A stretch of DNA of 64,000 nt from Shewanella sp. HN-41 (lineage in GTDB: Bacteria > Pseudomonadota > Gammaproteobacteria > Enterobacterales > Shewanellaceae). The notes under the pieces are model-generated. The model was not told the DNA's origin. It did not search any database and saw only the letters and a list, made by a program, of their open reading frames with translations. Made by a program: the position numbers and the translations under genes. The DNA is taken from NCBI RefSeq assembly GCF_000217915.1, contig NZ_AFOZ01000013.1, positions 62,001 through 126,000 of the forward strand. Direction: 5' to 3'. Numbering within the stretch: the stretch's first letter is position 1; each line of letters opens with the position of its first letter. Of the stretch, positions 28,106-37,085 are shown in pieces.

Positions 28106-29323
28106 ATGGAAATGGCAATTGGCATAGGCATGTTCACACTCGTGGTCTGTCTATTGGTGGTAGTGATCCTTATCGCCAAAAAGAAATTAGTCACCAGCGG
28201 TGAAGTGACTATCGGCATTAACCATGATGCCGAGAAAAGCATTAAAGTCGCCGCTGGCGACAAATTGCTCGGCGCGCTGGCGAGCCAGAGTATTTTTATT
28301 CCCTCGGCCTGTGGCGGTGGCGGTACTTGCGGCCAGTGTCGAGTCAAAGTCAAATCGGGCGGCGGTGATATTTTGCCGACGGAACTTGGGCATATCACCA
28401 AGAAAGAAGCCAAAGAAGGCTGTCGTCTCGCCTGTCAAGTGGCGGTGAAAACCGATATGGAGCTTGAGCTAGACGAAGAAATCTTTGGGGTGAAGAAGTG
28501 GCAATGTGAGGTGATCTCAAACGATAACAAGGCCACCTTTATCAAAGAGTTATTATTGAAGCTCCCCGAAGGCGAAGATGTTCACTTTAAAGCTGGGGGT
28601 TATATTCAAATTGAAGCGCCAGCCCATGTGGTTAAATACGCTGACTTTGATATTCCGGCTAAGTACCGTGGCGATTGGGAAAAATACGGCCTGTTCGATC
28701 TGGTTTCGACCGTGAATGAAGATGTGTTGCGTGCCTATTCTATGGCGAACTATCCCGATGAAAAGGGCCGCATCATGCTCAACGTGCGGATCGCCACGCC
28801 ACCTTCGGCCAATGTGCCACCGGGTAAGATGTCTTCTTACATCTTTAACCTGAAGGCTGGGGATAAGGTGACCATTTCTGGCCCATTTGGTGAGTTCTTT
28901 GTGAAGGAGACAGATGCGGAAATGGTATTTATTGGCGGCGGTGCGGGTATGGCACCTATGCGCTCGCATATTTTCGATCAGCTAAAGAGCAAGAAAACTA
29001 AGCGTAAGATGAGCTTCTGGTACGGTGCTCGTTCGACCCGTGAGGTGTTCTACCAAGAAGACTTCGATACCTTAGCGGCCGAGAATGACAACTTCGTCTG
29101 GCATGTGGCGCTGTCGGAGCCGTTACTAGAGGATAACTGGACCGGTTACACTGGCTTTATCCATAATGTGCTCTATGAGAATTATCTTAAAAATCATAAG
29201 GCACCAGAGGATTGTGAGTTCTATATGTGTGGCCCACCGATCATGAACTCCTCGGTGATCCGTATGCTCGAAAGCCTTGGGGTCGAGCCTGAAAATATCC
29301 TGCTCGATGACTTTGGTGATTAG
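28106..29323 (+). CDS. nqrF: Na+-NQR subunit F, NADH dehydrogenase
   Basis: 405-aa electron-entry subunit. One N-terminal helix (residues 5-23), then a [2Fe-2S] ferredoxin domain with ligands C69, C75, C78 and C110, then an FAD/NADH reductase module: RAYSMANYP for [15 protein letters not shown] for NADH, and the C-terminal [10 protein letters not shown]. It is the last gene of the operon, followed by repeats and a strong terminator. No apbE (flavin transferase) follows, so covalent FMN attachment must rely on a gene elsewhere. Confidence 0.97.
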   Translation: MEMAIGIGMFTLVVCLLVVVILIAKKKLVTSGEVTIGINHDAEKSIKVAAGDKLLGALASQSIFIPSACGGGGTCGQCRVKVKSGGGDILPTELGHITKKEAKEGCRLACQVAVKTDMELELDEEIFGVKKWQCEVISNDNKATFIKELLLKLPEGEDVHFKAGGYIQIEAPAHVVKYADFDIPAKYRGDWEKYGLFDLVSTVNEDVLRAYSMANYPDEKGRIMLNVRIATPPSANVPPGKMSSYIFNLKAGDKVTISGPFGEFFVKETDAEMVFIGGGAGMAPMRSHIFDQLKSKKTKRKMSFWYGARSTREVFYQEDFDTLAAENDNFVWHVALSEPLLEDNWTGYTGFIHNVLYENYLKNHKAPEDCEFYMCGPPIMNSSVIRMLESLGVEPENILLDDFGD

Positions 29324-29407
29324 CACTTAAACTTAAGCTAGCACTTAAGTTAACGCTTAGGTTAAGGCTTAAGATTAAAGCTGCGGTTAAACCAGAGCTT
29401 AATCAGA
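29324..29407. repeat. Degenerate 12-13-nt repeats after nqrF
   Basis: Immediately after the nqrF stop, units such as GCACTTAAGTTAA, CGCTTAGGTTAA, GGCTTAAGATTAA and AGCTGCGGTTAA run head to tail with a period of 12-13 nt. They contain no open frame and end just before the terminator. Confidence 0.65.
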
Positions 29408-29436
29408 GTTTCAACGAACGGTTAAAGCTTGAAACT

Positions 29437-29478
29437 AAAAACTCGCGTTAAGGCAACTTAACGCGAGTTTTGTTTTTT
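29437..29478 (+). terminator. nqr operon terminator
   Basis: AAAACTCGCGTTAAG / CTTAACGCGAGTTTT, a 15-bp perfect stem with GCAA loop, followed by G and six T residues. Confidence 0.95.
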
Positions 29479-29702
29479 GGGTTTTGGCGTACTTTGAGTA
29501 ATTAGGGGGAAGTCTTAAATCAAACGCAAGTCGCTTTTGGATAAAAGAGTATTGGAAAATTGTGTAGTGCTAGTACAGCTGAGTAACCTATAACTTCAGT
29601 TATTAGGCACTTTGCGTTCGCTGATTTTCACTCATACAGGTGCGCCATGGCATTGACTCACCGACACGGTGAATAGAAACCTAGATTTCTGAGCTTATGA
29701 AC

Positions 29703-29871
29703 GAGAGCCATGGATGGCGAACTGGCAGTTAAACACGGATGTTGTTCAAGTCCATCCGAGGATGCAAGGCCGCCCCATCTGATGTGAAAGGATTCACAAA
29801 TGCCGCGATGGCATGGATGCCAAAAAGCGGCCATGGGGCGGACGGTCGGCTCGCCCATCACCATGGCTCTC
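29703..29871. repeat. Nested inverted-repeat element
   Basis: Outer arms AGAGCCATGG (29704-29713) and CCATGGCTCT (29861-29870) enclose inner arms CCGCCCCAT (29770-29778) and ATGGGGCGG (29833-29841). Further local hairpins are TGTGAA-AGGA-TTCACA (29783-29798) and TGGCAT-GG-ATGCCA (29809-29822). The words ATCTGATGTGAAAG and AGCGGCCATG are shared with the MITE-like element at 14397-14625. A 118-codon minus-strand frame across it looks fortuitous. The rest of 29479-30036 holds nothing else recognisable. Confidence 0.65.
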
Positions 29872-30036
29872 CTGTTGAGCATCGATGCAATCTTTAGGTC
29901 CAATAGACAATAGAATTGCCGCGAACAATCACTTTTATGGTAATACCATATTGCTCTAAGTGTATTATAAATAAGAAAATTTATGCAAAATTGAACGTCA
30001 GGACAGTTTAACAATGGGTGGCTATGTTTTTAAATA

Positions 30037-30435
30037 TTACTCTTGCTTGTTAGCGTTTTTATGTTCAAAGCCTCTAACAATGACATATGCGATAAGGGCA
30101 AATATGAATACGATAAGGTACATCCATGCGATACTTTGCAAAGTTTCAATAATTGTCCGATAGATCTCAATAGTCCAACGTTCTAGTGTTAGCTGTAGAA
30201 TCTCTACATCTTTATGTCGAGCGGTAATGTAGCGCTCTAAATCATAAATCCTAACCCCACCAGAAATACCCACAACATATGTGGCAAAAATGATATATTT
30301 TTGCCACGCGGCACTGATTGAATCTTGAATTATTCGAGAAAATATTTCTCCCAATGGTTTTTTGAAAATCGAAACAACCAGAAATGAAACGGTTATAGAT
30401 AGTGCAAATGTAATCAATAGTAATGTAAAAAACAT
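30037..30435 (-). CDS. Hypothetical two-helix membrane protein
   Basis: 132 aa, not recognised. Hydrophobic helices at about residues 2-24 and 101-120, with an amphipathic, Arg/Glu-rich middle (YDLERYITARHKDVEILQL) and a charged C-terminus. AAGGAG sits 6 nt before the ATG, so translation is credible. It lies alone between a repeat element and a lipoprotein gene, in AT-richer DNA than the flanking nqr operon, which hints at accessory status. Confidence 0.65.
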   Translation of the reverse strand: MFFTLLLITFALSITVSFLVVSIFKKPLGEIFSRIIQDSISAAWQKYIIFATYVVGISGGVRIYDLERYITARHKDVEILQLTLERWTIEIYRTIIETLQSIAWMYLIVFIFALIAYVIVRGFEHKNANKQE

Positions 30436-30735
30436 GCTCTCTCCTTAGAACAGATATTCAAATTGATACCTTCGCCAGCCATTTTAAATCAACAACATAA
30501 TCTGCTTTGGGCTTCCTCTCAAGCCAATCATGATTTGTGACGCTTTAAAGATAGGGGCAAAAGTGGCTATCCACATTACTTGAACCTCAGTCAAAGAATT
30601 TAACTTAAGTGGATTTGGCCTAGGTTTCTTTAACTTATGGGCGAAACTCTATAGGCTGAGTTACTATACCTAAGTGCTTATGCCTAAAGGTATAACTTAT
30701 CATGGATGCAACTGTTTGTAGGATAGGAGGCTTGT
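30436..30735. other. Intergenic, no feature seen
   Basis: 300 nt between divergent small genes; AT-rich, presumably holding both promoters, but no palindrome or consensus box stands out. Confidence 0.4.
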
Positions 30736-31053
30736 TTGAAAAGGTTAGCTATAGCATCACTTATCTGTTTCTCCCTTAGTGCATGTTCTTCACTCAATGA
30801 GGTTAAATTAGACGCTCAATCGGCGCCTAGCTATATCGGCGAAAAGGTCAAAGTCACCACCATATCGGGTGAACAGATGGAATTTAAAGTCGAAAGAGTG
30901 ACGGAGCAGCTGATTGAGGGAGAGGGAAAAGAAGTCAAAATTGAAGAGATACAGACCTTGGAAGTTGAAGAGTTTAGCCCGCTAAAATCGATATCACTCT
31001 CCGCTGTTTTATATATGTTGGGTGCGGTAATTATTACAGTCGTGGTTTTATAA
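30736..31053 (+). CDS. Small lipoprotein with C-terminal membrane helix
   Basis: 105 aa, TTG start with a strong AGGAGG. The signal peptide ends in lipobox LSAC, making C17 the lipidated residue. The mature part is a short beta-rich domain (GEKVKVTTISGEQMEFKVERV, resembling a small barrel) followed by a hydrophobic helix at 85-103. Having both lipidation and a C-terminal helix is unusual. Function unknown. Confidence 0.75.
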   Translation: MKRLAIASLICFSLSACSSLNEVKLDAQSAPSYIGEKVKVTTISGEQMEFKVERVTEQLIEGEGKEVKIEEIQTLEVEEFSPLKSISLSAVLYMLGAVIITVVVL

Positions 31054-31171
31054 CGAATTATCAATTGCTTCCTAAGTGGCACTCAAAACCTCAAGCAACA
31101 CTTAAGGTGTGCCTGTGATAAGCTGGCCGCTTTCAACTCTGGCCATTGGCCAATTACGTTAAGGATAACCT

Positions 31172-32362
31172 ATGCGTTTGAGTGTCATCAGTACCCTGTT
31201 AACGGGTTTGTTATTATTCCCAAGTGCTAATAGTTTTGGCCTGTTATTTGAGATGGGTGCTGAACAAGAGCAGATCGGGCAAGGCAGTAACGCTATTACC
31301 GTTGAAAGCCAAACCGCATCTTCTGTCTCAAAGGCGGCGGAGATTGAGACCTTAATTCAAGCCGCGATAAAGGATTCGCCGCAGCCATTTAGTGGCAGCG
31401 TTATTCTGCTTGAAGAGGGTAAACCACTGCTTGAATTGCAAAAGGGCGAAGGAATTAATCATGAGTCGCGCTTTGTGATGGCGTCGCTCTCTAAACAAAT
31501 TACTGCAACCTTAGTATTACAGGCACTCGATGCGGGGAAACTCGACTTAAATCAATCGCTAAATCATTACCTTTTTGGTGAGCTTGAAGGGGAACACAAG
31601 GCACTTAAAGCCACTGAACTGAACACCAATACGGGCGCTTTGAATCCCAGTCGTTATGATGAGCGGATTACTTTGCACCAACTGCTGACGCATACATCGG
31701 GTGTCGATAAACTGGGTAAGGCCAATCGATTCGAACCCGGAAGCCAATTTGAATACTCCAACTTTGGTTATTCGCTGCTTGGGCAAGTGCTTGAGAAGGT
31801 CAATCATCAATCCTTTGCCGAGCAAGTGGCGCAGTTTGCTACGCGATATCAGCTTAATGGCATGAGTGCTGAGCTTGGCAGTATTGAGGCGATTCATGCC
31901 AAAGTACCTAGCTTTGCGGTGGGATTGCAGGAAAGCGAACTGATTGCGCCTTCTGAGCTGGTGATTGATGAAGCGCTATTGCCCGCAGGGGGATTAATTG
32001 CCTCTGCGGCCACTTATATCGCCTTTCAGCAACAATTACATGCTGGCAACTTGTTAAGCCCTGAGAGTTATCGGCGGATGACCACTGCGTATATCGAGCT
32101 GCCATTTTTGTGGCCGAATATGCGTTACGGTTATGGGATAAGGATCAATAAGGATAATGGCTTAGTCGAATATAGCCATACGGGCTATGTCTCGGGTTAT
32201 ATGTCGATGACGTTGCATTATCCCGAGTTTAATTTGGATTTGGTGATGCTGGAAAATCTATCGCTAAACCTAAATGATCGCGATCGAGTATTTGAACTGC
32301 ATAATCAGATACGCCAAATAATCCGTAGCCAGTTACTGCTTGCTAAAGCGTCTAATGTTTAA
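31172..32362 (+). CDS. Serine hydrolase, class C beta-lactamase/PBP4* family
   Basis: 396 aa with an N-terminal signal peptide. Active-site motifs: SxxK as S105-L-S-K108 (FVMASLSKQ), YxN as Y195-S-N197 (FEYSNFGYS), and HTG at 336-338 (YSHTGYVSG) in place of KTG. HTG is usual for esterase or D-aminopeptidase-like members, so resistance is not implied. Periplasmic location is expected. It converges on the ankyrin gene across a long terminator. Confidence 0.88.
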   Translation: MRLSVISTLLTGLLLFPSANSFGLLFEMGAEQEQIGQGSNAITVESQTASSVSKAAEIETLIQAAIKDSPQPFSGSVILLEEGKPLLELQKGEGINHESRFVMASLSKQITATLVLQALDAGKLDLNQSLNHYLFGELEGEHKALKATELNTNTGALNPSRYDERITLHQLLTHTSGVDKLGKANRFEPGSQFEYSNFGYSLLGQVLEKVNHQSFAEQVAQFATRYQLNGMSAELGSIEAIHAKVPSFAVGLQESELIAPSELVIDEALLPAGGLIASAATYIAFQQQLHAGNLLSPESYRRMTTAYIELPFLWPNMRYGYGIRINKDNGLVEYSHTGYVSGYMSMTLHYPEFNLDLVMLENLSLNLNDRDRVFELHNQIRQIIRSQLLLAKASNV

Positions 32363-32461
32363 GCCTCTGATGTTTAAACCTTAGCTTTCGCGATCATGTT
32401 GGCTGATAGGCCGCTAAGTCTACCTGTGCCAGTATCCGAAACGTCACTTTTTGTTAGAGTT

Positions 32462-32503
32462 AACCACGAATAAAGCCCCAAAGCTGGGGCTTTATTCGTG
32501 GTT
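32462..32503. terminator. Bidirectional terminator, 19-bp perfect stem
   Basis: Perfect 19-bp inverted repeat (arms 32462-32480 and 32485-32503) with AAGC loop, located between the convergent hydrolase and ankyrin genes. The GC core GCCCCA/TGGGGC is flanked by A/T-rich arms, so it can act on both strands. Confidence 0.9.
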
Positions 32504-32529
32504 CTCGTTGGCAATAAAGGTACTAACCG

Positions 32530-34986
32530 CTACCAAAAGCGTTTTCTGAGTGCGGTTTCAATCTCGATATCGACCCTAAAGTACTGCAAAATAGTCCAAA
32601 CGGAATCGACTAAGGCTTCGGTTAGCGCAGGATAATCATCCTCGATAATCTTGTTAATTTCTTCGACGGTTTCATCGATATATTCCTGCACGCTTTCTTC
32701 AAACTCCGCTTTGGTGGCCTGATTGCGGAAAAAACTAAAATCATTCAGTTTTTCAATCAGCAGATCTAGCTGTTCTTCTATGCCTTTAAATTGGGCGACA
32801 GTGATATCGGGATCCTTTGCGATAAATTTAAAAAAACTCTGCACTTTGGTTTTGAGTTCGAAAATAGTTGGAATTTGGTTTTTATCTGAGGCCGCATTAC
32901 TGACCTCTAATTTGGCTTTTCTAGGTGCTATATCTGGTTGGTCTGCAGGAGCATTATCATCTGCAGTCTCGGTTGTCTGCATATTTGATATAGGCTTAGT
33001 CTCCGTCTGGGCCTGAACTTGAGTCGGCTGTTGTATTGTCTCGCCATTAATATGCTGCAGCAGGCGACGGCTGAAATAGCTTTCTGGCTCCGCTACTTCG
33101 AGTGCTCGCTCAAGCTGAGTTTCACTGTAGGAGGCTATTTGCAGCAGCGCTTCGAAAATCTCCTTATATTCCTGCTCTATAGCTGCGACCAGCGGGCTAT
33201 TGCCGCGGCAGTTCTCAGTTGTTAAGTCGGCGCCATATTGTTGCAATAGTCTTAAGATCCGCACCGCTGTGGATTCAAAGCGAGGAAACTCGATTGAACT
33301 GCCGCCCATCACGGCGCAAAGGGCTGGGGTGGTGTCTTCGGCGTTGATGGCATTAGGGTTTGCACCATGTTCGAGTAGGGCTTCTACGCAGGACTGCGCG
33401 CCGTAGTAACTGGCGCACATGAGTGGCGTAAATTGTTCATCGACCGAAAACTCTTCAATTTTAGCTCCGTGGCGCAGTAATAGTTCCACGGTTTGGCGGC
33501 GCATGGGACCTGTGATTTGATCCCACCAGTAGGTTGAAATCGCCTTGTGTAGAATGGGCGAGTTATCGTGGCCGCAATGGGTAAAAATATCCCCGCCTTG
33601 GTTAATAAGCCATTCGAGTACTTGGGTTCGACAGGAGATAGCTGCCGCAGACACATAGTTAGTGTTGTAGATATTGGTGAGGTTTAAATCGAGTCCCTTG
33701 GTGAGCAGATATTCCATCACTTGGATAAGCGTTGCTTGGTCTTCTTTACCCGAACCGCGCTGGCAGAGGGTCAGTAAGCTTGGCTCATCCACAGCACCAA
33801 ATTTTTTATTGATATCCATGCCATATTGCAGGAAGAGATCGAGAAACTCTGGCAGAAAGGTTTTGTTTTCGATCATAGGATAAACCAGCAGTCGCAAGTT
33901 CGACCAGACTAACATTTCATAGGGTTTACCCGTATTCACAAATTCGGCATTTGGATTAGCCCCATATTTAAGCAAGAGTTCAAGGGCTTGATAGATATAA
34001 CGCCGTTTATTCACATCGGTAAATTTGGCGAGATCAAGATATTGGTTGAGCAAGGGGGAATGGTCGGCGTCAGGCGGTGTCATCCTATAGATGCGATTAA
34101 TATCGACGGTGACCTTAAGCAGCTTTTCGATAATCCCAAGGTCAAATTCTGAGGTCAATGCCGCATAGACCAAACTTTTAGCGTGGGAGTCGGCCTTTAG
34201 CTGTGGATAATTGTCTAACAGGTATTCAGTGTATTCTTGTGCTTTGGCGTAAACGCACAGTTCTAATAGATTCGCGTCATCCCAAAAGCTACTGTCGTTC
34301 GCCATAATATAACGGGACTTTTTAAAGTGAGGAAAGCGTTTTACTAAAGGCGAAAAGGCTTCAATTCCCCAAAAATCGCTCGAAGCAATAATATTTTCAA
34401 TCAGGCTTAATTCACCAATATCCAGTGGAATTTTTTTATTAATGATATACAGAAACAGATCTTTATTTCGCTCATCGATTAATATTTCTAGCGGATGATT
34501 TAGCTCTCCATTAGTCCAAAAACTCACCGATTTGTTGATATCTAAATTACCTTCAAATAAACAATCCAGCATGTTTCTACGTTGCTGATCCTGATAGATA
34601 TACTGTGGATTAGGATGAAATAAATAGTTCAGCCAGCAATGATTGTATTGATTTTGGTAGTAAAGATTGGCACCGGATGCAAGGTAAAGCTTAACTAGTT
34701 CAGGATTGTTATATTCGATAGCAGAATGTAAGGCACTGAAACCATTGCATTCAATCTGCGCGCCTTTGTCGAGTAGATATTGGATAAGTGCTAAATCCGA
34801 CTCTGGGCTGCGGGAGAGCGGGACTAAGACATTACAGGGGGAAATATTAGGGTCAATAAAATTGAGATCCCCACCGTTAGCGAGATATTTCTCAATTTTT
34901 TGTATTTTCTTGGATGTTGAAAGTGCCGAGTCTAAACAAATATCGCGCAGTGTGAGTTTACTATCACTAAAAATCCAATTTAGCAT
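32530..34986 (-). CDS. Large ankyrin-repeat protein
   Basis: 818 aa. Ankyrin repeats run through the first 640 residues, clearest at GFSALHSAIEYNNPELVKLYL, FTPLMCASYYGAQSCVEALL, EHGANPNAINAEDTTPALCA and GNSPLVAAIEQEYKEIFEALL, with degenerate ones between. A low-complexity Gln/Thr linker (about 660-700) leads to a C-terminal helical domain rich in Glu and Lys. No signal peptide or catalytic motif is visible. It is probably a cytoplasmic protein-interaction scaffold; the partner is unknown. Confidence 0.85.
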   Translation of the reverse strand: MLNWIFSDSKLTLRDICLDSALSTSKKIQKIEKYLANGGDLNFIDPNISPCNVLVPLSRSPESDLALIQYLLDKGAQIECNGFSALHSAIEYNNPELVKLYLASGANLYYQNQYNHCWLNYLFHPNPQYIYQDQQRRNMLDCLFEGNLDINKSVSFWTNGELNHPLEILIDERNKDLFLYIINKKIPLDIGELSLIENIIASSDFWGIEAFSPLVKRFPHFKKSRYIMANDSSFWDDANLLELCVYAKAQEYTEYLLDNYPQLKADSHAKSLVYAALTSEFDLGIIEKLLKVTVDINRIYRMTPPDADHSPLLNQYLDLAKFTDVNKRRYIYQALELLLKYGANPNAEFVNTGKPYEMLVWSNLRLLVYPMIENKTFLPEFLDLFLQYGMDINKKFGAVDEPSLLTLCQRGSGKEDQATLIQVMEYLLTKGLDLNLTNIYNTNYVSAAAISCRTQVLEWLINQGGDIFTHCGHDNSPILHKAISTYWWDQITGPMRRQTVELLLRHGAKIEEFSVDEQFTPLMCASYYGAQSCVEALLEHGANPNAINAEDTTPALCAVMGGSSIEFPRFESTAVRILRLLQQYGADLTTENCRGNSPLVAAIEQEYKEIFEALLQIASYSETQLERALEVAEPESYFSRRLLQHINGETIQQPTQVQAQTETKPISNMQTTETADDNAPADQPDIAPRKAKLEVSNAASDKNQIPTIFELKTKVQSFFKFIAKDPDITVAQFKGIEEQLDLLIEKLNDFSFFRNQATKAEFEESVQEYIDETVEEINKIIEDDYPALTEALVDSVWTILQYFRVDIEIETALRKRFW

Positions 34987-35199
34987 AATGTTCCCTATTT
35001 AATGCTATTAACAAAATAGTATCAATCACTTTTCAATTAATTAATCTTGATAAAGTGAAATTTTCTATATTTTAATGCATTTAGTGACAGAAAAACTATG
35101 CTTTAAGACTGATTATAAGGTCACATTCTATTGATAAAAAGCAGCAAAAAACCCATAAATAGCGATATGGGTTTGGCACTGTGAGTTATAGGTTTAGAT

Positions 35200-36162
35200 T
35201 TATGCAGGCTTAAGGTTCAATAACATGGGGATTTCGCAGGCATCGTGTCCCGTGTTACCCAGTGGCGCCGAAAGGTGGATAAAACCTAATTTTTCATAGA
35301 GTTTTATCGCTTCATTTAGCACGGCAGTGGTTTCTAAATAACAACGTTGGTAACCCGCTTCACGGGCAAAATCCAGTGCCATCAGTGCGACACGTTTAGC
35401 GAGTCCCTTACCGCGGATTTCTGGCATAAAGTACATCTTTTGCAGTTCACACACGCCGTCGTTATTTGCCAGAGGGGCAATACCTGCGCCGCCAAGGACG
35501 CGTCCCTCCACTTCTATCACCCAATAATTGGCACCCGTTTGTGAGTAAATTTGGCTGAGACAGTCTAGTGTCGGATCCGCCACGCTATAACCTTTATCTG
35601 CGGTTAAGCCGTATTCGGCCGAGACGGCGCGGATCACTTGGGCAATGGCGGCATCATCTTGGGCTCTGGCTTGGCGGATAAGGCAGCCACTTTGATGTTT
35701 GGCATTATTGATCGCTTGGTTATATAACATAAGTGCTTGCTCTATTTGCTGGGTTTGTGCCTGAGTGAGTTGGGCTAGGATCTCTTGAAATAGCTGATTT
35801 TGCTGGGTATCTAACTTAGCTAATAATTTTTTTCCGGCGGGCGTGAGCTGTACAACCAAACAGCGGTTATCCCTAGGATGAATTTGACTCTGGGCAAGCT
35901 TTTTTTCGACCAAGTGGCTAATCGCTCGGCTGGCATTGGATTTATCTATGCTGAGTTTATAGGCGAGTTCTTTAATCGTCAGCGGTTGACGGCCAATTTC
36001 AAACAGAGCATGGGCTTGCACTGGTGATAGGGGTAAATCACCACAGGCGGAATTTAACACACCTAAATGTCTTACCATTGAACGGGATAGCTGCCTAAGT
36101 TGGCTTGAAGAGCAAGCTGTTTGTGTCATCATTTCGGGTAAATCTGTTGTCAGTAGCGCCAT
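35200..36162 (-). CDS. MarR-type regulator fused to GNAT acetyltransferase
   Basis: 320 aa in two domains. Residues about 15-145 form a MarR winged helix ([29 protein letters not shown], then the wing [20 protein letters not shown]). Residues about 155-318 are a GNAT domain with the acetyl-CoA loop [14 protein letters not shown] and [21 protein letters not shown]. Such fusions occur in several bacteria; the regulated genes and acetyl acceptor are unknown. Starts at 36162 or at Met 11/12; neither has a clear ribosome site. Confidence 0.88.
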   Translation of the reverse strand: MALLTTDLPEMMTQTACSSSQLRQLSRSMVRHLGVLNSACGDLPLSPVQAHALFEIGRQPLTIKELAYKLSIDKSNASRAISHLVEKKLAQSQIHPRDNRCLVVQLTPAGKKLLAKLDTQQNQLFQEILAQLTQAQTQQIEQALMLYNQAINNAKHQSGCLIRQARAQDDAAIAQVIRAVSAEYGLTADKGYSVADPTLDCLSQIYSQTGANYWVIEVEGRVLGGAGIAPLANNDGVCELQKMYFMPEIRGKGLAKRVALMALDFAREAGYQRCYLETTAVLNEAIKLYEKLGFIHLSAPLGNTGHDACEIPMLLNLKPA

Positions 36163-36178
36163 AGTGAAACCAGAGTGT

Positions 36179-36191
36179 ACACATAGTGTGT
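36179..36191 (-). promoter_or_regulatory. Possible operator of the MarR-GNAT gene
   Basis: Perfect dyad ACACA-TAG-TGTGT lying 17-29 nt before the ATG, within the GTGTACACATAGTGTGT stretch. MarR proteins commonly repress their own gene through such short palindromes. Inferred from position only. Confidence 0.35.
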
Positions 36192-36273
36192 GTTTGGCTT
36201 GAATGGACTTGGTTGTAAGTCACAACTAATTTAGTGGGCTTTAATTGTGTTTGCAACATGTGATTAACAAAAA

Positions 36274-36828
36274 TTATCGGTAAATATCGGGATTTAATAG
36301 TGGCGCCATGGCAAGAATAATCGCCTGAGTGTAATTACTTTCACGGGTCGCATGGCCGTGGGTGAGCAAACCTATAGCACCGCCTTTTTGCTTGATATTG
36401 ACGGTATTGAACAACCTATCCATCACATGCCCGAGTTCTTCCCCCGCTTCTAATGCACGATAAACCTGCATTGGCAGAGGCAAAATTGCGCTGCGACCAA
36501 TGGCCAGTTGCTCTTTATGGCCTATGGCAATATAGGCGAAAGTGGCGGGACCAAAATCGAAGCAATCGACGCCACCCTCCATCGCAAAATAGTAGTCTGC
36601 CTCCCTATTTTGTTCACGGTCGTATTGTTGGCAGTAATGCACGCGGTTGATGGCACCTTGTCGTGTGTCGAGATCTGTCATAGGTTGGGCGGCGACATTG
36701 GAGGGGGCATCCATACCGCTGGCGGCTATTGTGCTATCGGGGAACAGCTGTGCCATCGCTTTGGCTGCAGCATTGATTTTGACAGGGTTTTTAGAGCCCA
36801 CAACAATCTTGATAATATTTTGTTGCAT
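36274..36828 (-). CDS. yjjX: Inosine/xanthosine triphosphatase (YjjX family)
   Basis: House-cleaning nucleotidase that hydrolyses ITP and XTP. The 184-aa product shows the family pattern: VVGSKNPVKINAAAKAM at the N-terminus, GMDAPSNVAAQPMTDLDTRQGAINR, YFAMEGGVD, and GGAIGLLTHGHATRESNYTQAIILAM at the C-terminus. E. coli YjjX is of similar size (about 170). Monocistronic. Confidence 0.92.
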   Translation of the reverse strand: MQQNIIKIVVGSKNPVKINAAAKAMAQLFPDSTIAASGMDAPSNVAAQPMTDLDTRQGAINRVHYCQQYDREQNREADYYFAMEGGVDCFDFGPATFAYIAIGHKEQLAIGRSAILPLPMQVYRALEAGEELGHVMDRLFNTVNIKQKGGAIGLLTHGHATRESNYTQAIILAMAPLLNPDIYR

Positions 36829-37085
36829 ATAAGTTGTTTATTTCCGGTTTTAATGTAGACGCTCGTTTGAATCATTGTTTAAATGGTCTGAGGTGTCTCG
36901 TCTCTGGGTTTTCTATTTTGCCATATTCATCGCCTTGGCTCAGTAAAAAAGCGAATGCATGGGGAGCAAGTAGCCATAGCCGGGCATCAGGAAGCGACAT
37001 ATGATTATTGCTCCTTCAGTAAATTGGGTGGGATGGGCAGTAAGGCTATATGTTATTGAAGGGACCAAACCAAGAGATAATAATA

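Noticed and set aside
29658-30014. 118-codon minus-strand frame
   Set aside because: It is made of the nested inverted-repeat element; composition is not protein-like and no ribosome site is seen.
31172-32362. Serine hydrolase as a resistance beta-lactamase
   Set aside because: The third motif is HTG and the layout fits esterase/peptidase-like members; resistance cannot be claimed.
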